Assembly (NCBI GenBank): GCA_004352715.1
Contig: SCFE01000077.1
Span: forward strand, 1 to 46,722
DNA: 46,722 nucleotides
Reading direction: 5' to 3'
From: Hofstenia miamia
Taxonomy: Eukaryota; Xenacoelomorpha; Acoela
Numbering within the stretch: the first letter of the stretch is position 1; every line of letters starts with the position of its first letter. The notes beneath the pieces were generated by a model. It was not told where the DNA came from, did not search any database, and saw only the letters and a list, made by a program, of their open reading frames with translations. The position numbers were made by a program, and so were the translations under genes. Positions 10,622 through 21,015 of the stretch are shown here, in pieces.

Positions 10622-11566
10622 ATGGCTGATATTTTATTGTCTAAATGCTTAAGTGAAGTAGATTCGTTAAGCCAACGAGATAAATTCAAAGTTCTCTCTG
10701 AACTTAAGGAATTGCTTGAAGCTGAGATTTCAACTTTGGAAATTGAACCTCATATTTATTCTCGTATAACAAATATTAGGTAATAAATTCAATTTCCAAG
10801 TGTCTAGTTAGGACAATTTATGTTGTTACTTTCCAATACATTTTTCTAATTTATTTTGTTTGCAGACATCATGTACGTTCTCTTCTACCCGCTTTGGCAT
10901 TTACGAGTGATGAAAACCCTAGGCTTCCGATTTCTGACAAATATTCAGGTTACACTGTTGACAATTCTATGCATGTTGATTCTTGGTTATTTCCAGATGA
11001 AGAATTGGATGAGCTAGTAGATGCTAAAACTTTCAGTCGTCATTACTGTTCATCATGTGGAAGCAAGCAGAATATTGTTCCTTTCAATTATTACTCTCAT
11101 TCTCTTTCGCATGATGCTCTTATTTATATTTTTGCCCATGTCCTTCAAAATTTAGAAGGTACCAAATGAATTTTATGAATTTTTTAAAACATCTAGGCTA
11201 TATGTAATTATAATTTAAGTATTGGTTTTCTGTAATATAGGGAAGACTCTTGTTGATGTTGGTTCAAGAACTGGTTGTGTACTTTACTACGCAGTGATGA
11301 TTGGCGGCGCTTCTAAAGCTATTGGAATAGAGACAAGTAAAGAGTGGTGTACTATTCAAAAAAATATTATCGATCAATATTTCAAATTTAGTACCATCGA
11401 AGTTGTCTGTAACGATGTGCTTTATTGTAAAGATCAACTATATACTGCTGATATAATAGTACTTAACAATGTCTTCGAATGGTTTTGTGATGATAGTTCG
11501 CAACAAGTTGAACTTTGGAAGCACATTCGTGCCTCCGTGCAACGCCCAGGCAAAATCCAATTTTAA
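10622..11566 (+). CDS. Methyltransferase-like protein, three exons, block A
   Basis: Exons are 10622-10779, 10866-11158 and 11241-11566 with GT-AG introns of 86 and 82 nt in compatible phases, giving 258 aa. A helical N-terminus is followed by CSSCG (Cys114, Cys117), then a Rossmann-type core. Motif I is LVDVGSRTG (about 154-162), the acidic strand-2 end is IGIETS (Glu181), and a motif IV-like IIVLNNVFEWF lies at about 222-232. This is the layout of class I S-adenosylmethionine-dependent methyltransferases. The protein stops soon after the motif IV region (RPGKIQF), so later strands are missing; a GC donor after CAG near 11549 could hide a further exon. Substrate unknown. Confidence 0.65.
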
Positions 11567-12560
11567 GTATATTTACAACTAAATTTTTTAATGTATAATG
11601 ACCCATTAGCACTAGAACGGCGGCATTTGCTTACCACTTCAACTGATTTTATAAGTTACCTATATAGTAGATACTAACTTTTTTAAAGCGCATTCTTTGA
11701 AATATAGACTGAATTTAATATGCAAAATATTTTGTAATACGAATTATTTAGATACTATTCAATTGAGAATGTTTGTAAAAAACAAACAATTGCCACGCGT
11801 TTTTTACATTTTTTATTCACCATAGACGTTTTATTTCTTAATTGTCCATCGAAAATATAAAATGTTTTGCAGTTTTAAATGAAAGGTTTACAAATCGTAG
11901 AAACATATTAGCAAACTTTTCATTCTGCAGTGTTTCACTTTTTGATGATCTGATGTTTAACCTTATGTAGTTGATGAGTTTTTGTACCTGTTGCTTACCA
12001 TGAGTTCATCGTCTATGCTCCACAGGCTGTCCAACAGCATGCATTTCTGCCAGGTGTCTATTTTTTCAGTAAACCTACTCCAATCTTTATTGATTGTTTA
12101 ATGAAGTAAATGTACTAATGGAATTTTCGTGAGCAGCATAAGATGAAGAAACAGCAACAACTTTGATCATATTTTGCTTTATTTGAAGGAATAAATTTCC
12201 ATTTTGTTTCATATTTATAAAAAAAGAAAGTTCCAATTATAGGTGATGTAGTCTTCTACTTTCGCCTTTTACAAAGATTATTGTGACGAAGTAGATACAA
12301 CTGGTGGGGAAACAATGTTGCAATAATCGGCAACAGTAATTTGTTCAGTAACATGATCTTCAATCAATAATAAAATTGACACGTTCCGTTTTGCTCTAGG
12401 TTGTAAGGCGTATTGGTTCGTTTTCTATAACTCTACACATTCTGTTTAACTAAAATTATTGGTGAAGGAAAATGTCAAATATATCGAAAATTTTCTATTT
12501 GTAAGCTTGATATCACCGTCCTTTCTAGTGTTATTAAGGCTTCGGTATCTTATACTTTTT
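11567..12560. other. Intergenic sequence, block A
   Basis: AT-rich and without recognisable exons or elements. It contains a 25-bp segment (11609-11633) absent from block B; B instead has a different 25-bp segment 39 bp further on (32673-32697). Confidence 0.45.
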
Positions 12561-12570
12561 CGTTAGCTAA

Positions 12571-12829
12571 ATGCAAGGTATATACGAATAATTTGTATTG
12601 AAATTTGTCATTAATTTTTGCAATTGGAATTTTGTCAGGCGTGATTTTAATTTGCTCTCCAAGTTTATGTGAAACAGAGTCCACTTTAAACATCAATTTG
12701 GACCTTAATGAGTGGTTGGAACCACTATCAAATCAAGACGCGCAGCAATCCTTTGTACGTATTCGATCAAATGATGAACAAAGTGCCATGGACATTGTTA
12801 ACGACATATTTTTTTATCGAACTCTATAA
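12571..12829 (+). CDS. Candidate small secreted-peptide gene, block A
   Basis: A frame ending at TAA 12827-12829 encodes ILICSPSLCETESTLN and onward to NDIFFYRTL, with an AATAAA just after the stop. The unspliced frame has no ATG after its upstream stop. A 61-nt GT-AG intron (12578-12638) would join ATGCAAG at 12571-12577 in phase, giving 65 aa starting MQGVILICSPSLC with a short hydrophobic start. The ATG is preceded by a T-rich acceptor-like GTTAG. Family not recognised; it could be a neuropeptide-like or other small secreted product, or chance. Confidence 0.3.
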
Positions 12830-13015
12830 ATACAATAAATCATTTTGATATTTCATTGTTATCTTCTTCGATTATTTGATAATGCTATATTTATATAATC
12901 CAAGACTTTTTTAATGCAAAATACATTTCTTACAATCATTCAAGTATTCATACATTTATATCATATTTGCAACATTGTTATAATGGTAAACTTAATTTTA
13001 AAAGTTTAGTTTCAG

Positions 13016-16000
13016 ATGACTACGTGGATCTCAAACTTTGCATCAGTTGCAGAAGACGTTCTAAATCAAGTCGACCAATCGGCGGGAAAAGTATTGCGAT
13101 CCAAAGACCAACATCAGTTTGTTGACATTGAAGTTGATGGTTCGCCCTTTAAAGGTAAAGTTCTCTTGCAACCGTTTTTTGAAAATACATTTTAAACTTT
13201 AAGGCTCATCCCTATTAAATTCATAGAAGAAATCGTACTGTCAAACTAATAATGCATAATATATTTCATATCATATGGTTACTGTCATTATTTCTGCAAT
13301 CGCAGTAAAAAGTGGATGTGCGTTGGAAACCTTTACGATGCGTTTGCGGTGAATGTACCGCGATATGCCGTTGTTCACTGTGCTTTTTTAAATCTTTTAT
13401 GTGGGGATAATGCGACGCTATTGTTATATTTTAATGCACATCCTTTGGATTTTTTGCCATAAAATTTTCTTCGCTCTATTCAGTAGTGCATTATTGAGGG
13501 ATCTTGATGACGTCCAGGCAATATGTTTAATTACAACACATAATATACATATCGGTACAGCATAAATGTACCTCGAAGCACCGTAGTGTGCGTTTTATCA
13601 GATTTTCTATGAACATTTTCAGGAATATCGTAAAATATTTGTCGTGACTGTGTGTAGTTCAATCGATTTTCCTTCATTCTGAATGTGATTTCAGTCAAGT
13701 TAGGTATCACACTTAAGAATAATCTCTTTTGCTAGTTATTTGCCAATCCTTTGAATTTGCAATTTTCTAAAAACGAAGTATATTTACACTATAATTTTCA
13801 TTCATTGATTTAGACTTAATGGCAGCCACAGATTGTTAATAAAGCCCTATAAGTAGTGTCTTAAAGTTCGAGTCAAGTTTACAACTAATATTTTTTGCGA
13901 TTAAGATAAAGAAAGTAAACAATGAATTGCAACTGATTCTAAAATTCATTTCGTCATTTGAAAGCTTTTTGTGCTACACGCTGCGCTCATTTTCCTCTTG
14001 CTTCCAATCTCTATAACCACAATTAGAAAGAGAATGGTCTCCTGCCACGTTAAACGTTTGCTTATCGCAATAACTGAAAAATATTTGAATATGGAATGCT
14101 TTCTCTTTAAAACTGTCCTAAAATTTTCACCTCGTTTAAAAATGTTATTTCAGTAGTTGGTTTTTGGAAAGCCAACCTCTTCTAAAGCAGATGACCAGCA
14201 ATTGACAATGAATCATTGTAATTCCTTTTGTTTCTGTACTTCACTTCGGAAAAAGTTTATCAATGAATTTAGGTTTTCTCATATTTTTTGCTTGTATCAA
14301 AGTTTTCACAAATAATACCATTATCTGTACAACTCCAATTATTAACGATTTTGCGGAAATTAAAAATTGCAGATGAAATTAGAACTAGACTATATTTGTA
14401 TGTGCTAATTTTGAAAGAATTGGCCTTTTGACTTTGACATTTTTTATTATAAATCTGGGAGAAATGAAACTATACGCATGCAGTTTTTAATCCTCAAAAG
14501 AAATTTGTAATATTATTCAGGGCAATTTGGAGAAGATGCCGTGTAATGGACTGCTGTTATTCCACTCCTGTGTTTCATTCATATATGTTTGTTGTTTAGT
14601 ATTCATGCACATTCTGTTCATTAACTACATGATGTTTTATTTCAAATTATAAATTATTTATTGAAAATGTATTAATGTTTGGCGATTGTTCAATCATTTT
14701 CGATTAACTGTGAGCATCATGTGATATGTCGTGAGATAAATTGTTACTTTATGATTAATAGACTGTAGCATTATGCAAAGATTATGATCACGGTTTCAGA
14801 TTAAACCTGATTAAAAAATAGAATTTGTTATTCAGCGTAGAGTCACAGAATCATATGTCAGAAGTTAGTACATAGTTGAAAATGGGATCAATGTTTTTTT
14901 CATTAGGATTCATCCACTAGTTTTTTGAGAAATGCTTTTAGGAAATCAACATTCAACAAACCGAGTCTACAAATGCTCCTCACATAGTATAATTTATATC
15001 TTTTTAAGAATTTAATTTTGTTAAATACTGGCTACATTTTCAATTTCATGTTTACACTTAAACTCCCATTGTTTAATTGACGAAATATCAGATGTTAAAT
15101 TTTTGACATTGCGAACGTGTTTTCCATTAAATGAATTTGAATTGCTGCAAATTGATTTGAGAGATTTTTTAGCGAGATGCTTCATAATCGCATTTGTAGA
15201 GGGAACTGTTTTTCTATTTTCGTTGACATTAAAGCAATTTTCAGTTACTTTCGAGCTTTAAACTGCAACTAGCTTTTCTGTAGCGAGCCGTGTATTATCC
15301 GTAGAATGTTGTGCATAAATTACCGCACCACCAACCTTGACAAAATATTTTTCCAGTAATTTGTGAATTCAAATTTTTTCTTAACTTTTTATCAGAAATT
15401 TAGTTTTCATCCTTTTACCCTGTAAAAGAGCTTCCCAAAAATGATCTCAATAAATATCCATGCTATGTAAATTATAACAAAAAATCGAATTCAGCGTGAA
15501 ATTTTAGTATCTCTACAATTTTTTTCGATGTCGTTTCGACTAGTATTCTGCGCCCAATGCAATTTTCTTGGCCGTAGCCGACCGCGCAAAATAAATCTTG
15601 ACCTTAGCCGGAATTTGATAAGTCTTTGGCAGTATCTTGCCGTTGGCCGTAATGCTTAAGCAGTAGCCGGCGCTTTTTACCACTACTAAGAGAAATACTG
15701 CAATTTTCAAAGGAGGGATTAAGACATGTTCATAGTTCAAAAAATTAAAGTAAATCGTCAAAGCATCTACGTTGTAAAAAAAAATTCAAATATAAATCAT
15801 AGAAATAAATTGTTCATCATGATCAGAATGAATTTTGGCGAAATCAAAATCTTTGACTGCATCTCGCCGTTGGCTGTCTCTACGTGCTCGCCTGAATACT
15901 AATTCATTGACTAATTCTGAAAAGATAATTTATAGAATATGACTTAAAAATTTTTTTCAGTCTTGTCGCTTATTTGAGCGTATCGAATTTTTTATTACAT

Positions 16001-18604
16001 TCAAATTATTCAAAACACCAGCATGTGTAAATATAAATTAGACAATTTTTAATTGTATTGCAGGATATTGTTTGATGATAAGATTACGAATCTACAAGGA
16101 AATATTCAGTCTAACCATTCTCAACACTATTGCATTGGTTCAGCGTCCTGATATTTTATGTTTCCTTGTTATTAGAAGCAATGCCTTCTTGTGTACCTGT
16201 TTATATGTTATAGTGAATTTGCGAAATTATGAATTTCGTGAGATTCTTCAATTTCAGTGAATATGTGAATTTGCTACTTCTTTTATTTAGCTTCATGCAA
16301 AATCTAGATATTCCATGTATGTCATAGACCTAACCCCAAACCCTACTCAATTTAGTGGTGTTATGAAGTTTTAATTGAAACAAAATTTTACAGAAATCCT
16401 AGGGATTTCACGAAATTCCAAATTTCCCAATCCTATTGTAATTTTTACACGATACATACAAAAATTGTAAATAAATTTCATTCAAAAACCTGGTCATGCC
16501 CCTGCTAGCACGCTGACTGATTTTGCTTTATATAATTCAATTTTGATAAATGTCCTTTCATTAGTTCAGACGTAACGGAAAATAATCAATTAATTGATCT
16601 TCTTTTCGCAGCGGTGTATTTACTCATCCAATTAATTTCTCACTTTTAACGATGCAGCTAATACTTTTGCAAAGCTAGAGTTGCACAATTTGCGCAGTTA
16701 TATGTCGTTTGTATACGAAGTTTCCAAGTTAATAATTCAATACTTCGAATACATTGCTAGAATTATTGACATTTATAATTATATATTCAAATGTAATGAC
16801 GCAATTATTGCAATTATTTGTAAAAATATGTTATGCCATTTTTTGTATTTTTAAAAATTTAATATTCTGACTATCTATAAGATTAAGTAGCTATAGTAGC
16901 TAGCAGACTTGTCAACGAGCCGAGCCGAGCTGAGCTTGAGCACAGTATTTGATATACAACGAGCCCAAAACGAGCCTATTTTAGGCTAAGCAAATTTAGT
17001 TCTGCTTGTTAATTTGATTATGGAGATTTTTCTTATTTTTTGCATTCAGTATGCCTTTCTTATTTAAGAAATGTTTGTTAAATAATAGGAAGAGCTATGT
17101 AAAAAATTCTTTAAGCACAATATTTTTACAAAAAATACCGGGGTTAAACGAGCCTCATTCAAAGATTTTATGTTGCGAGGCGAGCCGAACTTACACATAA
17201 TTTAACCGAGCCGAACCGAGCTAGGAATTGTCAAGTCTGATAGCTAGGGTTGGCACATAGGTGTAAACCGGTTGGGTCAACATGTGTGACCGGCACAGGT
17301 AACGTTGTGTCTGTATTTTATGACCGGCCGGTTTGAACCTGTCTAAAACCTGTCAAATGAAGCCTGAGTGAATGACAAAACTCATAAGTAGCTTAATTAA
17401 ATTTCGATGAAATCCGTTATTTTTAAATTTATTCGCCAAAATTTCAAAATTCTATGCAACTGGATAAAAATTAGGATTTACTTCAGGATATTTTTTCAGT
17501 AATTGACATAATTGCATCAATTGTAAAGGTGTTGGTTGATTTTTATGTGCAGTATTTTTCAAATAATTTAGTAAGGGAGTGCGTTATTGAGATTGCTCTT
17601 TAATTTTTCTAATAAGAGCAACTCCATTTTTATATAAATGGGTTATATCTGATTTTTTCATTACTCCGGAAATTCGTTTTAAACTATGCATTGATTAATT
17701 GCAAATGATAGTTGGTCGCCAATATATATGAAAAAAATTCTTAATTATAAAGAAGAGTAAATGAGTCGAACTGAAGATTTAATAATGTCTAGATTTTGTA
17801 CAATAACTTCTAATTCTTTTAATGTAGAATACCTAAATTGCAGCGTCAACTTACAATTTGATTGACTAAGTTCTGATAGAGGAAATTTAGGAAAATTGAA
17901 GTTACCTCATTCTTTAAATTTCAGCATTTCTCTGTCGATTCTCTTTCCAGAACAGCTTGTCATATTGAATACCCTGCTGACATTGAAAAATATAATCCNN
18001 NNNNNNNNNNNNNNNNNNNNNNNNNNNNNNNNNNNNNNNNNNNNNNNNNNNNNNNNNNNNNNNNNNNNNNNNNNNNNNNNNNNNNNNNNNNNNNNNNNNN
18101 NNNNNNNNNNNNNNNNNNNNNNNNNNNNNNNNNNNNNNNNNNNNNNNNNNNNNNNNNNNNNNNNNNNNNNNNNNNNNNNNNNNNNNNNNNNNNNNNNNNN
18201 NNNNNNNNNNNNNNNNNNNNNNNATCAGTTTTAATGCATATCTTCTAATTTGCAATGTAGAGGAGGGCTAATTTGAATTCATCTGCAATTTAGTTTCGCC
18301 GGCCAAATCCCTCGTCAAATCAAGATCATCATCTCAACTTGATGAGGAAAATTTAACCGACATCTACCAATCACCAAGAAGTCATTCCACACCACCCAGC
18401 GTAATATCTAGAAGCTCGAGTTTTGAAAATCAGTCAACATTAAACAGTGATCTCAGCTCCACATACAGTTTTCTACAGACTCCTAACTTAACTTCTCACT
18501 GCGACGATGAAAATCAAATTTTGAAGTCTGAAATCCAATCCCTCAACGCCGAAATTGCACAGGCATTTCAAAGAGCACGGAATGCTGAGCGTGCTAAAGA
18601 GAAG
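13016..18604 (+). CDS. GOLGA5: Golgin-84 (GOLGA5), first two coding exons only, block A
   Basis: Exon 1 (13016-13154) encodes the diagnostic golgin-84 N-terminus MTTWISNFASVAEDVLNQVD. Exon 2 (18294-18604) joins in phase 1 through a split Val codon and encodes a Ser-rich stretch, then the beginning of the coiled coil (ENQILKSEIQSLNAEIAQAF). The intron is 5.1 kb and contains the 225-N gap. Exon 2 lacks one TCC codon present in block B. Later exons are absent because the block ends in LINE sequence and the 1000-N gap, so this copy cannot encode a full protein as assembled. Confidence 0.85.
13155..16895. other. Golgin-84 intron 1, 5' part, block A
   Basis: AT-rich intronic DNA without convincing exons. 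Frames near 13971, 15540 (minus) and 16072 have no support. At 15621-15650 and 15841-15878 there is an imperfect direct repeat around TTGCCGTTGGCCGT / TCGCCGTTGGCTGT in a locally GC-richer patch, perhaps a decayed element. Confidence 0.5.
16904..17239. mobile_element. hAT-type MITE, 336 bp, block A
   Basis: Terminal inverted repeats are CAGACTTGTCAA on the left and the inverse of CAGACTTGACAA on the right. Flanking 8-bp target-site duplications are gtagctag (16896-16903) and atagctag (17240-17247), matching at 7 of 8 positions. Internal CGAGCC/CCGAGC subterminal motifs are repeated near both ends and no coding capacity is visible. Length, CA-start ends and 8-bp duplications fit a non-autonomous hAT element. 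Confidence 0.85.
17256..17998. mobile_element. Second inverted-repeat element, left part, truncated by gap, block A
   Basis: It starts with CATAGGTGTAAACCGGT directly after GGTTGGCA (17248-17255), which serves as its left target-site duplication. The subterminal region is rich in ACCGG motifs. Minus-strand protein-like pieces are visible, e.g. LFWKENRQRNAEI near 17920 and, upstream in another frame, NFNFPKFPLSELSQSNCKL with stops between them, possibly a decayed transposase. The right end lies in the N gap; block B shows it. Confidence 0.65.
17999..18223. other. Assembly gap, 225 N
   Basis: All N. The same interval in block B (38931-40906) is 1976 bp and contains the right end of the inverted-repeat element plus an 0.8-kb tandem duplication. 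The N count is therefore not the true distance unless haplotype A lacks that material. Confidence 0.98.
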
Positions 18605-19059
18605 GTTCAAATCGACTTATACATGTTACTATCTTTAAGGATTTATCTCTGTAATCATTTTCGCATTTTGACATGTTTTCCTTTACTTAATACGATTTTT
18701 CTATATTTTAGAATACTTTTACTCGATTGATCGTCTGATATATGATTAACACATTAGTTCTCTCAAATATTACATGATTTTGCATTATTTGCATTTGCAA
18801 TGCTCTTTAGAACCTTATCATGTTATGCCTATCAAATGAGTGTTTATTCATAACGTTCTCGTTGACTTAGCTTTTGTATGATATTTAGGTAAGGATTTAC
18901 ATGATCTTAATGTTCGATTTTTTTTCAAACACTGTTTTGAATAATTTTTAAAGGCTACTTCCATTCTTTTACTATAAATTCAATTTGGAATTGTATGTAT
19001 ATATTTAATTTCACCAAAGTTTTGACGACCTTATATTTCAGATTACGGCTTGGTCCTGA

Positions 19060-20015
19060 AAAGCGGTTTGGTCCTGCTCTCTAGAAGTCTTTGTAGCAGA
19101 GCCCAAGCGTTGAAATATTGATAACTTACATTGATTATTGTTTTGAAATTAATTGCAATATTTCAATTAGTATTTTGTTTTAATGTTCTCTGATCTTTGA
19201 TTTTTGTCTCGAAGAATTTTTCTATAAAGGTTGGTGTCCGATGATTTAATTATATCCTGTATAGGAATAAAGGACTATTTAAGTCCCAAGCGAATGGCCA
19301 TGATTTGAATATTATCAAGTCGCTTTAAAACTGTTTTCGACAACTATACATCATTTGAGAAACTACCAGAGAGTTTATATAATAAATTAAGTTCCTTAGG
19401 ATTGAAACCTAGTCTCTTTAATTTAAGTAATAAATATGTTTTACTTGTAGCTTTCTTAGCAATGGAATGTACATAAGGCTCAAAACTAAGTTTGCGGCCA
19501 AACAACCTCCCAAAATTTTAACTTCAGCACCGCGTGTAATATAATCAAGAGGAGGTACCGGACTAAGACCAAAATTCAGAAGCAATTCTGAAGTATTCAT
19601 GCGATTTAGAAACAGATTTTTACTATTTAAATGTGTCTCTAGCTCCAATAAAATATTCATTGCATTGTCACCTGCATCATAAGACCCTGCAATAACAGTT
19701 GTATTATGGTCAGCATATGCTTCGATAAAGCAGTCATTTCGCTGTTCTTTATAGGTATCATCAATGCCAACATTGAAAAAAATCGGACAATTAATCGTTC
19801 CCTGTGGTACACCAAGATTAATACTTAATGTTTTACATGTGCTCCCATTGATGGTTGTAAAGTGACTGGTTTCTTAAAAATTCGAAATATCAATTCAAAA
19901 TATAGGGGTTTAATTGTGGTTGTAATCTTGTAAGTCCACGAAAAACAGCATTGTGGTTAATTCTATCAAAAGCCTTGTTCATGTCTAGCGTGACAATGCG
20001 ATCGTTGTGGAACTG
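19060..20015 (-). mobile_element. LINE 3' part in golgin-84 intron 2, block A
   Basis: On the minus strand this shows RT sequence: the GVPQGTI block near 19800, YADH in place of the catalytic YxDD near 19710, and a thumb-like region with NLFLNRMNTSELLLNFGL (19660-19418). A 19-bp deletion near 19340 removes the SVWGETS segment seen in block B. A further ~60-bp deletion at 19999 lies between short TGCG repeats. The element is cut by the 1000-N gap. Confidence 0.8.
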
Positions 20016-21015
20016 NNNNNNNNNNNNNNNNNNNNNNNNNNNNNNNNNNNNNNNNNNNNNNNNNNNNNNNNNNNNNNNNNNNNNNNNNNNNNNNNNNNNN
20101 NNNNNNNNNNNNNNNNNNNNNNNNNNNNNNNNNNNNNNNNNNNNNNNNNNNNNNNNNNNNNNNNNNNNNNNNNNNNNNNNNNNNNNNNNNNNNNNNNNNN
20201 NNNNNNNNNNNNNNNNNNNNNNNNNNNNNNNNNNNNNNNNNNNNNNNNNNNNNNNNNNNNNNNNNNNNNNNNNNNNNNNNNNNNNNNNNNNNNNNNNNNN
20301 NNNNNNNNNNNNNNNNNNNNNNNNNNNNNNNNNNNNNNNNNNNNNNNNNNNNNNNNNNNNNNNNNNNNNNNNNNNNNNNNNNNNNNNNNNNNNNNNNNNN
20401 NNNNNNNNNNNNNNNNNNNNNNNNNNNNNNNNNNNNNNNNNNNNNNNNNNNNNNNNNNNNNNNNNNNNNNNNNNNNNNNNNNNNNNNNNNNNNNNNNNNN
20501 NNNNNNNNNNNNNNNNNNNNNNNNNNNNNNNNNNNNNNNNNNNNNNNNNNNNNNNNNNNNNNNNNNNNNNNNNNNNNNNNNNNNNNNNNNNNNNNNNNNN
20601 NNNNNNNNNNNNNNNNNNNNNNNNNNNNNNNNNNNNNNNNNNNNNNNNNNNNNNNNNNNNNNNNNNNNNNNNNNNNNNNNNNNNNNNNNNNNNNNNNNNN
20701 NNNNNNNNNNNNNNNNNNNNNNNNNNNNNNNNNNNNNNNNNNNNNNNNNNNNNNNNNNNNNNNNNNNNNNNNNNNNNNNNNNNNNNNNNNNNNNNNNNNN
20801 NNNNNNNNNNNNNNNNNNNNNNNNNNNNNNNNNNNNNNNNNNNNNNNNNNNNNNNNNNNNNNNNNNNNNNNNNNNNNNNNNNNNNNNNNNNNNNNNNNNN
20901 NNNNNNNNNNNNNNNNNNNNNNNNNNNNNNNNNNNNNNNNNNNNNNNNNNNNNNNNNNNNNNNNNNNNNNNNNNNNNNNNNNNNNNNNNNNNNNNNNNNN
21001 NNNNNNNNNNNNNNN
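20016..21015. other. Assembly gap, exactly 1000 N
   Basis: A round-number scaffold gap of conventional size. Left of it, sequence stops inside the RT of the intronic LINE. Right of it, sequence restarts at the base identical to position 1. Distance and even adjacency of the flanks are therefore unproven. Confidence 0.98.

Larger units (their letters stand above)
1..20015. repeat. Block A of a ~20-kb near-identical duplication
   Basis: This block aligns end to end with 21016-42777. The coordinate offset is 21015 at the start, 21016 by 8.3 kb, 21025 by 9 kb and 21019 near 15.5 kb, which reflects small indels. Differences include SNPs, a 9-bp duplication in B near 29608, a 25-bp insertion in each copy near 11.6/32.7 kb, a block of about 84 bp missing from B near 38.45 kb, a 19-bp deletion in A near 19340 and a ~60-bp deletion in A near 19999. 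It carries the MRG15-like, methyltransferase-like and secreted-peptide loci and the first two golgin-84 exons. Retained haplotypes or a recent segmental duplication are both possible. Confidence 0.95.

Noticed and set aside
13971-14156. 61-codon frame with hydrophobic start
   Set aside because: TTG start inside golgin-84 intron 1, no splice or homology support.
15540-15761. Minus-strand 73-codon frame
   Set aside because: Overlaps the GC-richer direct-repeat patch; no recognisable domain.
16072-16260. 62-codon frame after a good acceptor (TATTGCAG), considered as an extra golgin-84 exon
   Set aside because: Ends in a stop and is hydrophobic; exons 1 and 2 already join in phase without it.
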